Assembly: GCA_900553065.1 (NCBI GenBank)
Contig: USBZ01000016.1
Span: 1 to 39,312 of the forward strand
Length of the DNA stretch: 39,312 bases
Direction: 5' to 3'
Source: an uncultured Desulfovibrio sp.
Lineage (GTDB): Bacteria; Desulfobacterota; Desulfovibrionia; Desulfovibrionales; Desulfovibrionaceae
A program made the position numbers and the translations under genes. The notes under the pieces were generated by a model. It was given only the letters and a program-made list of their open reading frames with translations, was not told where the DNA came from and ran no database searches. Shown here in pieces: positions 14,295-21,729 of the stretch (positions within the stretch are counted from its first letter, which is position 1; every line of letters starts with the position of its first letter).

Positions 14295-15473
14295 ATGGCG
14301 CAGGCATGGAAACTTCGTATTCAGCAGGCGTCTTTCCGGGGAGTGCCGTTTCAGGTCTATATGGCAGGCGGCGAACTCGGCCGGTCCACGGCGCTGCATA
14401 TCTTCCCCAACGGCTCGGCGCCGTACCCGGAAGACCTTGGAAAGGCTCCGCAGTTCTACGACGTGCAGGGATTTGTCTCCGGCTCTTCGTATATGACGCA
14501 GCGTGACGCGCTGGAGGCGGCGTTCCAGCAGCCCGGCCCCGGCACGCTGGTGCATCCGTGGTACGGCATCGTGTACGTGGCCCTTGCCGGTCCCGTGCGT
14601 ACGCAGCACAGCGCGGCAGACGGCGGTCTTTGGCAATTCCAGGCTCGATTTGTGCGGGTGGAAAAGCCCGGTGGACTGACCGGGACTCCCAACCTTCCGG
14701 ACGCGGTATCTGCCCGGGTAACAGCCGTGGCCGAACGCGCGCAGGCGCTGGCCGATTCCGTAGGACAGTACCTGGACAAAGGTGCCTGGGTAGTTTCTCA
14801 GATAGAAACCGCGGCCGGCGTTTTCATCAGCAGTGTGAAGACAGCTCTGGCCATACCGGAAGGCCTTTCCACGCTGGCAGGGTTGGCGGGTTCCACCGGC
14901 TGGCTTACAGGCATGATCTCTTCGGGAAGTTTCGGATCTTCCTGTTGGGATATGGTGCAGGCCGGAGTGGAAAATCTCCCGTCCGGCTCTGGACCGGCAG
15001 CGCTGCTTGACCTGGTAACGTCAGCTCCGGAAGTGACGGTAAGCCCGTCCTTCGGTACGTCCCGCAAGGCCGCAGCAGAAGGACAGATAATCATGGTCAA
15101 CGTGCAGCGGCAGATGTGTGTTTCCGCTGCGTGCTCCGTCGCCGCGAACTATACGCCGTCCACCACGAACGAGGCCGGGGAACTTCAGGCGGCTGTCCTG
15201 GAAGCGATAGATACCGCGCAGGTGGAAGCCGATGATGAAACCTTCGCCGCGCTTTCCGATCTTCGGACGGTGACGCTTCGAGCCATGGCGGAAAAGGCCC
15301 GCACGCTGCCCGACGTTATCAGTGTAACGGAGAAACAGGTCATGCCCTCGCTGGCCGTATGCTGGCACTGGACCGGCGGTATTGATGCCGAGCAGGAGCT
15401 TATTGTGCGCAACGGCCTGCGTCATCCCGGTTTCGTGCCGGGCGGACAGGCATTGGAGCTGATCAATGGATAA
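14295..15473 (+). CDS. Mu gp43-like DNA circularisation/tail protein
   Basis: This encodes 392 residues from the ATG at 14295, two bases after the tape-measure stop. The N-terminus (WKLRIQQASFRGVPFQVYMAGGELGRSTALHIFPNGSAPYPEDLGKAPQFYDVQGFV.G.SY..QRDALEAAFQQPGPGTLVHPWYG) is the conserved DNA_circ_N domain of Mu gp43/N proteins. They are baseplate-proximal tail components, and despite the family name their role is structural. Its order, tape measure, gp43, gp44, matches Mu. Confidence 0.85.
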   Translation: MAQAWKLRIQQASFRGVPFQVYMAGGELGRSTALHIFPNGSAPYPEDLGKAPQFYDVQGFVSGSSYMTQRDALEAAFQQPGPGTLVHPWYGIVYVALAGPVRTQHSAADGGLWQFQARFVRVEKPGGLTGTPNLPDAVSARVTAVAERAQALADSVGQYLDKGAWVVSQIETAAGVFISSVKTALAIPEGLSTLAGLAGSTGWLTGMISSGSFGSSCWDMVQAGVENLPSGSGPAALLDLVTSAPEVTVSPSFGTSRKAAAEGQIIMVNVQRQMCVSAACSVAANYTPSTTNEAGELQAAVLEAIDTAQVEADDETFAALSDLRTVTLRAMAEKARTLPDVISVTEKQVMPSLAVCWHWTGGIDAEQELIVRNGLRHPGFVPGGQALELING

Positions 15474-16581
15474 CCTCACGTTGACAGTAGGCGGGGTGGA
15501 CTGGACCGGCTGGGAGTCCATACAGGCCTCCCGCAGTGTGGACGCCATGTCCGGGGCTTTTTCACTCGGCCTTGCGGATCGTGTGCAGTACGGCGGGGCA
15601 GTTCTGCCTCTCTCTCCCGGCATGGAGTGCGTACTCTCCTACGGAGGGGATACCCTCGTTACAGGCTTCATAGACAGCGTATCCCGGTCGCTCGATGCAG
15701 GCCGGCACGGGGTAACGGTGTCCGGCAGAGACAAGAGCGCGGACCTTGTGGACTCGTCCGCCGTCCATACGCCCGGCAGCTGGAAGGGTGCGTCTCTCAT
15801 GGATATCTGTACGGCTCTCTGTGTACCTTTCGGGATAGCTGTGACGCTTGAAGGCAATCAGGGGCAGCCGTTCACGGCGTTTCAGATACAGCCCGGGGAA
15901 AGTGTAGCGGAAGCCATGCAGCGACTTTTGAAGCAGCGCGAGCTTGTGGCCATGCCGGACGGAAAAGGAGGCCTCAGGCTGGCCAGACTGGCGCAGGAGA
16001 CGCTTTCTTCCGTGTTGCAGGAGGGCGTGAATGTTCTTTCCGCCTCCGTGACCTACGACGCGTCCGAACGTTTTTCCGAGTACCTCGTGACCGGCCAGAA
16101 ACAGGGAACGGACAAGGTCTTCGGCACGGCCTGCTCCGTCAGGGCGAAGGTCACGGATGATCAGATGCCGCGCTACCGCCCTCTGGTGCTGCGCGCCAGT
16201 CAGCAGGGCGATGCGGCCTACATGCGTCAGCGCGCACAATGGGAAATGACCACAAGACGGGCCGACGGTACTTCCGTCCAGGTCACGGTGCAGGGCTGGC
16301 GGGACAGCACCGGCAGACTCTGGGCCCCTGGCGTGCTGGTGCCGGTACATCTTCCCACGTTAGGGATATCGCAGAATTTGCTCATAGGGGAAGTGACCTG
16401 GACGCGGGACCGTGGCGGAACCACGACGCAGCTTACTCTGAAAGATCCCGCGGCATGGCAGCCTGAACCGGAAAAACCGAAAAAGAGCGACTCAGGCAGC
16501 AGCACCGACTGGGACCTGTACGTCAAACAGGCGGAAAAGGCCAAAGCCGAAGGGCAGAAAGTACAGGAGGTCATGGTATGA
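15466..16581 (+). CDS. baseplate hub protein (Mu gp44/gpP-like)
   Basis: This encodes 371 residues, overlapping the previous gene by eight bases. MDNLTLTVGGVDWTGWESIQASRSVDAMSGAFSLGL and the following beta modules (VLSYGGDTLVTGFIDSVSRSLDAGRHGVTVSGRDKSADLVDSS; LRLARLAQETLSSVLQEGVNVLSASVTYDASERFSEYLV) are typical of the gpD/gp27-like hub family. It forms the ring between tube and spike. The C-terminal ~40 residues are Lys/Asp rich. Confidence 0.86.
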   Translation: MDNLTLTVGGVDWTGWESIQASRSVDAMSGAFSLGLADRVQYGGAVLPLSPGMECVLSYGGDTLVTGFIDSVSRSLDAGRHGVTVSGRDKSADLVDSSAVHTPGSWKGASLMDICTALCVPFGIAVTLEGNQGQPFTAFQIQPGESVAEAMQRLLKQRELVAMPDGKGGLRLARLAQETLSSVLQEGVNVLSASVTYDASERFSEYLVTGQKQGTDKVFGTACSVRAKVTDDQMPRYRPLVLRASQQGDAAYMRQRAQWEMTTRRADGTSVQVTVQGWRDSTGRLWAPGVLVPVHLPTLGISQNLLIGEVTWTRDRGGTTTQLTLKDPAAWQPEPEKPKKSDSGSSTDWDLYVKQAEKAKAEGQKVQEVMV

Positions 16582-17180
16582 GCCGTGACATCACCATGGA
16601 AAGGGTTCGCCAGCTCATGCGTGACGGCGTAGCGCGTGCTGTGCTCAACGTCGTGGACGACGAAGGCAACATGCAGCGCGTTCAGATATCCCTGCTGGAA
16701 GATGAAGTCATTGACGACGTGGAGCGTTTCCAGAACTACGGCTTTACCTCTGTGCCCAATGAAGGATCTGAGGCAACGGTAGTATTTGTGGGCGCAGATC
16801 GTTCTCATCCCATTGTGGTGGTAGCCGATGACAGGCGGGTGCGCAAGAAAGGCCTGAAGCCCGGAGAAGTGGCCATTTATCACAAGAACGGGGACTTCAT
16901 TCACCTGAAGAACGGGAACTGCATAGATATCTCAACCAAAACTTTAACTATCTCCTGCGAAACGGCCACATTTACCGCAAACTCTGAAATCACGCTGGAC
17001 TCTCCGCTTGTCACATTGACGGGCCGACAGCAGACCACCGGCGAGAAGTCCGGAGGCGGTGCGTCCACCTTTGCGGGCGGTCTGGAAAATACCGGTGGAG
17101 ATATCACCAGCAACGGCATTTCCCTTGAACATCATACCCATCCCGGTGACAGCGGAGGGACGACGGGAGAGCCGGGGTGA
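16578..17180 (+). CDS. baseplate spike protein (Mu gp45-like)
   Basis: This encodes 200 residues, ATGA-overlapping the hub gene. It has an N-terminal OB-like domain (RAVLNVVDDEGNMQRVQISLLEDEVIDDVERFQNYGF), then a repetitive beta-helix stalk (KNGDFIHLKNGNCIDISTKTLTISCETATFTANSEITLDSPLVTLTG). Near the tip, at residues 185-188, is HHTH; H186-T-H188 matches the HxH motif that binds an iron ion at the point of P2 gpV and related spikes. The protein pierces the host outer membrane. Confidence 0.86.
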   Translation: MSRDITMERVRQLMRDGVARAVLNVVDDEGNMQRVQISLLEDEVIDDVERFQNYGFTSVPNEGSEATVVFVGADRSHPIVVVADDRRVRKKGLKPGEVAIYHKNGDFIHLKNGNCIDISTKTLTISCETATFTANSEITLDSPLVTLTGRQQTTGEKSGGGASTFAGGLENTGGDITSNGISLEHHTHPGDSGGTTGEPG

Positions 17181-17254
17181 TGGAACATGTCATTGTCTGG
17201 TGTGTGGTGTTGGTAAGCGTGCTTCATATTATCCATTTCATGCGGGGCGGATAG
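17180..17254 (+). CDS. 24-residue membrane peptide
   Basis: The ATG at 17180 shares a base with the spike stop (TGATGG), and the TAG at 17252-17254 abuts the next ATG at 17255. The peptide MEHVIVWCVVLVSVLHIIHF-MRGG is almost wholly one transmembrane helix. Without it there would be an unexplained 74-base gap in an otherwise gapless operon, and the GCCGGGG upstream may help initiation. No homologue is recognised. Confidence 0.42.
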   Translation: MEHVIVWCVVLVSVLHIIHFMRGG

Positions 17255-17734
17255 ATGGACATTCTTATGGCTCAAAACGAACAGGGGCTTTTTGATCTGC
17301 CCGTAAGGAAAGGTGATCTTGTGGGGGATGACTCGCTGGGGACGGAAATCATGGTTTCGCTGTTTACCGATGTCCGGGCGGAAAAGGATGAGCTTCCGCC
17401 TGAGTACAGCGATCTTCGCGGCTGGTGGGCGGACGCGCTGCTTGCCATGCAGGGGGATGAACAAGGGATAGGTTCCAAGCTCTGGCTTCTGCGCAGGCAG
17501 AAGCAGCTGGAATCCGTGCTTGTACGCGCGGAATCCTATGCCCGGTCCGCGTTGCAGTGGCTGATGGATGAAGGGCTGGCCGGTGCCGTGAACGTAACGG
17601 CAGAAAACCCCGTCCAGGGTACGCTCGCCCTTACGGTATCCATTACCAGGGCAAGTCCGTCCGTAGTTCAGCGCACAACCGAAGTCTGGCAGATCAACAT
17701 TACCGAAAACAATATCACCATGGGGGCAGTATGA
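17255..17734 (+). CDS. baseplate wedge protein (Mu gp46-like)
   Basis: This encodes 159 residues. The core DDSLGTEIMVSLFTDVRAEKDELPPEYSDLRGWWAD and the KLWLLRRQKQLESVLVRAESYARSALQWLMDEG segment are diagnostic of the phage GP46 family, the gp25-like lysozyme-fold wedge subunit that starts sheath assembly. Order spike, gp46, gp47 matches Mu. GCGGGGCGG precedes the ATG only weakly, so translation is probably coupled to the preceding 24-codon frame. Confidence 0.88.
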   Translation: MDILMAQNEQGLFDLPVRKGDLVGDDSLGTEIMVSLFTDVRAEKDELPPEYSDLRGWWADALLAMQGDEQGIGSKLWLLRRQKQLESVLVRAESYARSALQWLMDEGLAGAVNVTAENPVQGTLALTVSITRASPSVVQRTTEVWQINITENNITMGAV

Positions 17735-18774
17735 GCTTTTCAAGGCCTTCTCTTTCCACCCTGCGCTCCCGCATAGCGGCTGACGTGTCCGGCCGTCTTC
17801 TGGATGGTGCGCCGCTTAAGTCCCGGTCGGTGCTCTCCGTACTGGTTTATGTATGGTCCGGTGCCTGTCATCTCATGTATGGTGCCTTGCAGTGGTATTT
17901 TACTCAGTTCTGGGCCAAGACGGCGGAAAAGGAATATCTGGAACGCAAGGCTTCCACCTGGGGTATTACCAGAAAAGCCGGCGCCTATGCCGTGGGCCAG
18001 GTAACATTTTCCGGTTCCGGCCTCGTTCCGGCCGGTTCCGTGCTCAGAAGCGACTCCGGCCTGCTTTTTACCGTGGACACAGACGTTACCGTGCCCGGTA
18101 CAGGGGATGTTACCGCATCGGCAATAGGCAGTTCCGGAAATCTGGAAGCCGGAGAGACGCTCACTCTGGTGCAGGCTGTGGCCGGCGTTTCCGGTTCGGC
18201 CGTGGTGAACTCTCTCTCCGGAGGCGTGGACGCAGAAACGGATGAAGAGCTCCGTGCCCGGCTTCTGACAGCGTTGCAGGCTCCTCCTATGGGGGGATCG
18301 GCCGCAGATTATGTGACCTGGGCTCTGGAAGTGCCCGGCGTTACCCGTGCCTGGTGTTATCCGCTTTATCTCGGCATCGGCACCGTGGGGCTGTCCTTCG
18401 TTTGTGACGGCCAGGAAGAATCTCCGCTTCCAGATGAGGAAATGGTGCAGCGCGTCCAGGACTATATCGACGCACGCAGACCCGTGACAGCTGATTTTCT
18501 GGCCTTTGCACCGCAGGCGTTGAAGGTGGATATTTCTCTGAAAATATCCCCCAACACGGAAGCTGTGCGCAACGCGGTGAAGCAGGAGCTTGCGGACCTG
18601 TTTGTCCGTGAAGGCGCGCCTGGTGTGGCTATCCCCCTGTCTCATATCAATGAGGCTGTGAGTATCTCTGCTGGTGAAGAGGATCATGTGCTGGTTTCTC
18701 CCACGGAAAACATCGTTCCTGAAAACAATGTCATGCCCATGCTCGGAAACGTGACCTTTGCGGGGGTGGACTGA
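17731..18774 (+). CDS. baseplate J-like protein (Mu gp47)
   Basis: This encodes 347 residues, ATGA-overlapping gp46. It has the J-family layout: an N-terminal helix-rich region (LMYGALQWYFTQFWAKTAEKEYLERKASTWGI.RKAG), then the beta domain with SGGVDAETDEELRARLLTALQAPPMGGSAADYVTWALEVPGVTRAWCYP. It forms the baseplate wedge ring and connects hub to fibres. Confidence 0.92.
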   Translation: MSFSRPSLSTLRSRIAADVSGRLLDGAPLKSRSVLSVLVYVWSGACHLMYGALQWYFTQFWAKTAEKEYLERKASTWGITRKAGAYAVGQVTFSGSGLVPAGSVLRSDSGLLFTVDTDVTVPGTGDVTASAIGSSGNLEAGETLTLVQAVAGVSGSAVVNSLSGGVDAETDEELRARLLTALQAPPMGGSAADYVTWALEVPGVTRAWCYPLYLGIGTVGLSFVCDGQEESPLPDEEMVQRVQDYIDARRPVTADFLAFAPQALKVDISLKISPNTEAVRNAVKQELADLFVREGAPGVAIPLSHINEAVSISAGEEDHVLVSPTENIVPENNVMPMLGNVTFAGVD

Positions 18775-19391
18775 TGGCCGCCCATACAGCAACTGAGTAC
18801 GCCGCCATGCTGAGAAAGCTGCTGCCGCGCGGTGTTATCTGGACCGCGTCCCCGGAATCCAACCTTGCCCGTCTGCTTACTGCGTTCGGTGCTGAACTGG
18901 CCAGACTGGAAGGCGATGCGGAACGTCTGCTCCGGGAGCTCGATCCGCAGCAGTCGCTGGAAGCTCTGGAAGACTGGGAAGAGGAACTCGGGCTGCCGGA
19001 TGAATGTTCACAGAATGGCGCCGGCGTGGCCGCTAGGCGTGACGCCATAGTTAAAAAGCTTCAGCGCGGCGGCTTCATGAATGAAGCCTATTATGTCGAG
19101 CTGGCCGGCTCTCTGGGGTATGAGGATGCCGTTGTATCCCGTGTGCGTGAGTTTCGCGTGGGTGTGTCGCGTATGGGGGACAGGCTGAACGATATCCTTT
19201 TTCATCATGTGTTTTTCGTCTCCGTGCCTTCAGGCGGACAGATACGGGCGTTTCGCACGGGAGAGTCCGGTATGGGCGAACGTCTGCGCACATGGGGCGA
19301 CGACTCTCTGGAATGTATTTTGAACCGGCAGAAGCCTGCGCACAGCATGGTTTTTGTCACCTATCAAGGAGTGGAAGATGCAAAGAATTAA
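18774..19391 (+). CDS. Mu gp48-like tail protein (DUF2313)
   Basis: This encodes 205 residues, the start overlapping the gp47 stop by one base. TEYAAMLRKLLPRGVIWTASPESNLARLLTAFGAELARLEGDAERLLRELDPQQSLEALEDWEEELGLPDEC is the hallmark of YmfQ/DUF2313 proteins, which connect tail fibres to the baseplate. It overlaps the fibre gene by 14 bases. Confidence 0.88.
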   Translation: MAAHTATEYAAMLRKLLPRGVIWTASPESNLARLLTAFGAELARLEGDAERLLRELDPQQSLEALEDWEEELGLPDECSQNGAGVAARRDAIVKKLQRGGFMNEAYYVELAGSLGYEDAVVSRVREFRVGVSRMGDRLNDILFHHVFFVSVPSGGQIRAFRTGESGMGERLRTWGDDSLECILNRQKPAHSMVFVTYQGVEDAKN

Positions 19392-20178
19392 AGCCTCTGG
19401 TGTCGTGTCGGTTATGCCTCTCGTCCAGGAAAATTCCTATGACCCTGGCTACTTTTCCAACGGAAACCCCGCAACCGGCGAGCTGGCAACCATGATGACG
19501 GCCGAGTGGTGCAACGGCGTGCAGGAAGAACTCCTTGCGGTGATTCAAGACGCGAAGCTCACACCTTCAGGAACGGACTTGAAGCAGCTTCTGCAAGCAC
19601 TGAAATATTTTTTCTCTACTTCTGAAGCTGAGAAGTGGCGCAAGGCCATGATTGGAAGCCTTGTGCCTATGGCTGTATCCTCGCTGCCCGGGGGATTCGG
19701 AATGCCGGACGGCTCTCTCTTTTTGTTTGAAGATTACCCTGAACTTAAAGAGAAGTACGACGCTGGCGGCTTCAACGGGATGTTGCTGGAGGCGAACGCT
19801 ACCGCAGAGGATAAAGCTGCCTGGGCCGGCAAATGGGTAAAACACTCGGAAGGTATTGGATTATATGCACCTAGGCTGAGTGGTCTGTTCTTGCGGAACG
19901 GGGGCATGATAGGACAGTATAACGAGGCCGGGCTGCCGAATATTATGGGTGCCTGGTCAAATGTATGGACGTTGACAGGAGCTGTACAGTCAGGGGCGAT
20001 AGTCGGCATATCCGGAGAGTATAGCAACTCCCTGCCACCGGGGTCTGTCGCCACTGTCACGAGCTACACTGTCGATGCCTCACGTAGTTCCGCTATATAT
20101 GGTGCGAACTCCACGGTCATGCCCGCGTCCGCTGATATGGTGATCAGTCTCTATTTAGGCCGTCCTGCCGAGATATAG
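19378..20178 (+). CDS. tail fibre, currently expressed version
   Basis: This encodes 266 residues from the ATG at 19378, after AAGGAGTGGAAG. Residues 1-169 form the part that would stay constant: MQRIKASGVVSVMPLVQENSYDPGYFSNGNPATGELATMMTAEWCNGVQEELLAVI is a baseplate-attachment region. From residue 170 (LFLRNGG, encoded by the left inverted repeat) the C-terminus is a short receptor-binding tip with GQYNEAGLPNIMGAW and a final SLYLGRPAEI, typical of tail-collar/Mu-type fibre ends. An alternative C-terminus lies downstream in reverse. The two 3' ends overlap by 24 bases. Confidence 0.85.
   Translation: MQRIKASGVVSVMPLVQENSYDPGYFSNGNPATGELATMMTAEWCNGVQEELLAVIQDAKLTPSGTDLKQLLQALKYFFSTSEAEKWRKAMIGSLVPMAVSSLPGGFGMPDGSLFLFEDYPELKEKYDAGGFNGMLLEANATAEDKAAWAGKWVKHSEGIGLYAPRLSGLFLRNGGMIGQYNEAGLPNIMGAWSNVWTLTGAVQSGAIVGISGEYSNSLPPGSVATVTSYTVDASRSSAIYGANSTVMPASADMVISLYLGRPAEI
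19885..19904 (+). repeat. left inverted repeat of the fibre switch
   Basis: The 15-base core CTTGCGGAACGGGGG (19890-19904) is identical, in reverse complement, to 20438-20452. Extending left adds CTGTT versus CTGCC, 18 of 20 matching. It encodes L-F-L-R-N-G, so crossover preserves the reading frame. It is the likely recombination site. Confidence 0.75.
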
Positions 20179-20451
20179 CCCATATGTAACAGAAATATTT
20201 GATGGACGTGTTTCATTTGAAGTTCTTTGCTTATTCGTATACACCACGATTTTATTACTCTTTACAGTTGTGAGCTGTGTATATAGCGCATCTGGTGAGT
20301 TTTGTGTTTCTTGTTCAACATTTCCGCCAACCCAAACAGTTGGAGAGCTAGTATTTGAAACCGGACGTGTTCCGATATTTTGAATTCCTATCTGAACAGC
20401 ATCCTGCTGATATGCTCCAAGAGATGTGTCTGGTCCACCCCCGTTCCGCAA
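20155..20451 (-). CDS. silent alternative tail-fibre C-terminus
   Basis: This reverse-strand frame of 98 codons has no plausible start: it begins at a TTG inside the right inverted repeat, and a TAG lies only six codons upstream of that TTG. Its text LRNGGGPDTSLGAYQQDAVQIGIQNIGT ... RPSNISVTYGLYLGRTA is a complete fibre tip; GAYQQDA is a widespread phage tail-fibre motif. Both it and the expressed tip begin LRNGG and end YLGR-x-A but differ between. Inversion at the repeats would fuse it in frame to residues 1-171 of the fibre, giving a 269-residue protein. I read it as a stored alternative, not a decayed gene. Confidence 0.8.
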   Translation of the reverse strand: MRNGGGPDTSLGAYQQDAVQIGIQNIGTRPVSNTSSPTVWVGGNVEQETQNSPDALYTQLTTVKSNKIVVYTNKQRTSNETRPSNISVTYGLYLGRTA

Positions 20452-20457
20452 GGGCAG
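20438..20457 (-). repeat. right inverted repeat of the fibre switch
   Basis: This is the reverse-complement partner of 19885-19904, with a 15-base identical core at 20438-20452. On the minus strand it reads L-P-L-R-N-G in the same phase as the silent cassette. Outside it the minus-strand frame soon stops, marking the cassette edge. Confidence 0.75.
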
Positions 20458-20485
20458 GATAGACTATAAATTTATATATATTCCT

Positions 20486-20510
20486 GATAGTTAACAAGAA
20501 AGTAACTATC
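20486..20510. promoter_or_regulatory. inverted repeat before the recombinase gene
   Basis: GATAGTTA (20486-20493) and TAACTATC (20503-20510) form a perfect 8-bp dyad with a 9-base spacer in a very AT-rich stretch (20465-20525). It is 12 bases above the recombinase ATG and overlaps the region between TATATA-like sequences and GGAG. It could be an operator, or a recombinase binding site. The AT-rich DNA contrasts with the GC-rich tail genes. Confidence 0.45.
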
Positions 20511-20522
20511 TGGAGTATTACT

Positions 20523-21581
20523 ATGATTAAAAATTTTCCCTGGAGGCGTAAACCGTGGAAGGTTGAATGGAAGAATCCGTGGACAAAGGCCCCGCGTGTC
20601 CGCTGGTTTGAATCGGAAGCGCAGGCGGTCGCGTTTGAGGAGGCACAGCTGGCGATTTATGAAAGGGAAAAGGTGCTCATGACACGGGCGAGAAAACGCA
20701 GCAGGGCAAATGCACCGGCAATCACTATAGCTGAGCTTTTCCGGGAGTTTCTGGCACGTCCTGATATAAGAGAGTCCACAAGATCATCGAGCGGCTATCA
20801 TATCAAGCCCATCTTGGAGCTTTTCAGCGCCCGAAGGGCGGCCAGCCTTACGCTCGATGACGTGCGCGTCTTTTCGGAAATTCAGCGGGGGCGGAATGTT
20901 GGCCAGAGTACCATAAATCGCCGTCTGTCCGTCCTCAGGGCTGCCTGTAACTGGGCAGTGGCCAAAGGTTTTCTGAAGGAGTCGCCCATACGGAACATGA
21001 AGCTGCCGCACGCTCCTTCCCGGCGCATCGAGCCGCCCACCATACCGGAGATTGATCGTCTCCTGAAGCATGCCCCTGAGCATATCCAGAGAATCATTCT
21101 CCTTGGGCTTTACACCGGGGCGCGTCCCGGCCCCTGTGAGCTTTTCCGGCTACGGTGGGACGACATTCTGCTCGATGAGGGAGTCATTTATATGCCGTGC
21201 GCCTACAAATCAAAAACGATTTCCGCGCGCTATGTCCCCATTCATGAAGCCCTGCTTCCCAAGGTCAGGGAATGGAGGAAGCAAGACGGGAATACTTGTT
21301 CAAGCGTCATTCATTACCGGGGCAAGCCGGTAAAGCGTATCAGCGAAACATGGCGCAAACTGAGGGAGAAGGCCGGCATTGCCCGAAAAATACGGCCGTA
21401 TGACCTGCGCCACGCCTTCGCCACCCTGAGCATGGCGGAAAGCGGCGATATAAAAAGCATTGCCGAACTTATGGGGCACAGCACCTACACCATGCTGCTA
21501 TCCGTCTATCAGCATGTGAGCAACGCTTTGAAAATCAAGGCGGTCAACGCCATCCCGGCAGTGGCCAGCCTGAAAATCTGA
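20523..21581 (+). CDS. tyrosine recombinase, candidate fibre-segment invertase
   Basis: This encodes 352 residues, with TGGAG before the ATG. The catalytic set is complete: R201 (GLYTGARPG), K231 or K229 in the beta hairpin (YKSKTISARYVPI), L295-R296-H297 (YDLRHAFATL), G318-H319 and the nucleophile Y329 (LLSVYQHV). The N-terminal ~60 residues are basic, W-rich and may bind arm sites; ~67-150 is the core-binding domain. It lies between a fibre gene with an invertible end and the fibre chaperone, while a second tyrosine integrase sits at the prophage end. A dedicated DNA inversion role is therefore likely but inferred; it could also be a relic integrase of a recombined phage. Confidence 0.85.
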   Translation: MIKNFPWRRKPWKVEWKNPWTKAPRVRWFESEAQAVAFEEAQLAIYEREKVLMTRARKRSRANAPAITIAELFREFLARPDIRESTRSSSGYHIKPILELFSARRAASLTLDDVRVFSEIQRGRNVGQSTINRRLSVLRAACNWAVAKGFLKESPIRNMKLPHAPSRRIEPPTIPEIDRLLKHAPEHIQRIILLGLYTGARPGPCELFRLRWDDILLDEGVIYMPCAYKSKTISARYVPIHEALLPKVREWRKQDGNTCSSVIHYRGKPVKRISETWRKLREKAGIARKIRPYDLRHAFATLSMAESGDIKSIAELMGHSTYTMLLSVYQHVSNALKIKAVNAIPAVASLKI

Positions 21582-21729
21582 CCTTTCGGCAAAAAAGCCT
21601 GTCGGCACCACGGCATCCGCCGGAGGTAGTCTTGCCGCGCGCCTGAAATCGTTTGCTCAGGAGTGCCCCCGGCTTTACGCTTGCTGTTTGGAGGGTAATG
21701 CAGCCGGAACTTAACAAAGGAGAATTATC

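Larger units (their letters stand above)
19885..20457. mobile_element. invertible tail-fibre segment
   Basis: This ~573-bp segment contains the variable 3' end of the fibre gene and, in opposite orientation, the silent alternative 3' end, bounded by inverted repeats in the same codon phase. The arrangement is that of the G segment of phage Mu or shufflon-type loci. A tyrosine recombinase gene starts 66 bases to the right. The inversion itself is inferred, not observed. Confidence 0.75.

Noticed and set aside
19885..20457. Diversity-generating retroelement at the tail fibre
   Set aside because: No reverse transcriptase and no template/variable repeat pair are present; the locus shows inverted, not direct, repeats with clear alternative ends.
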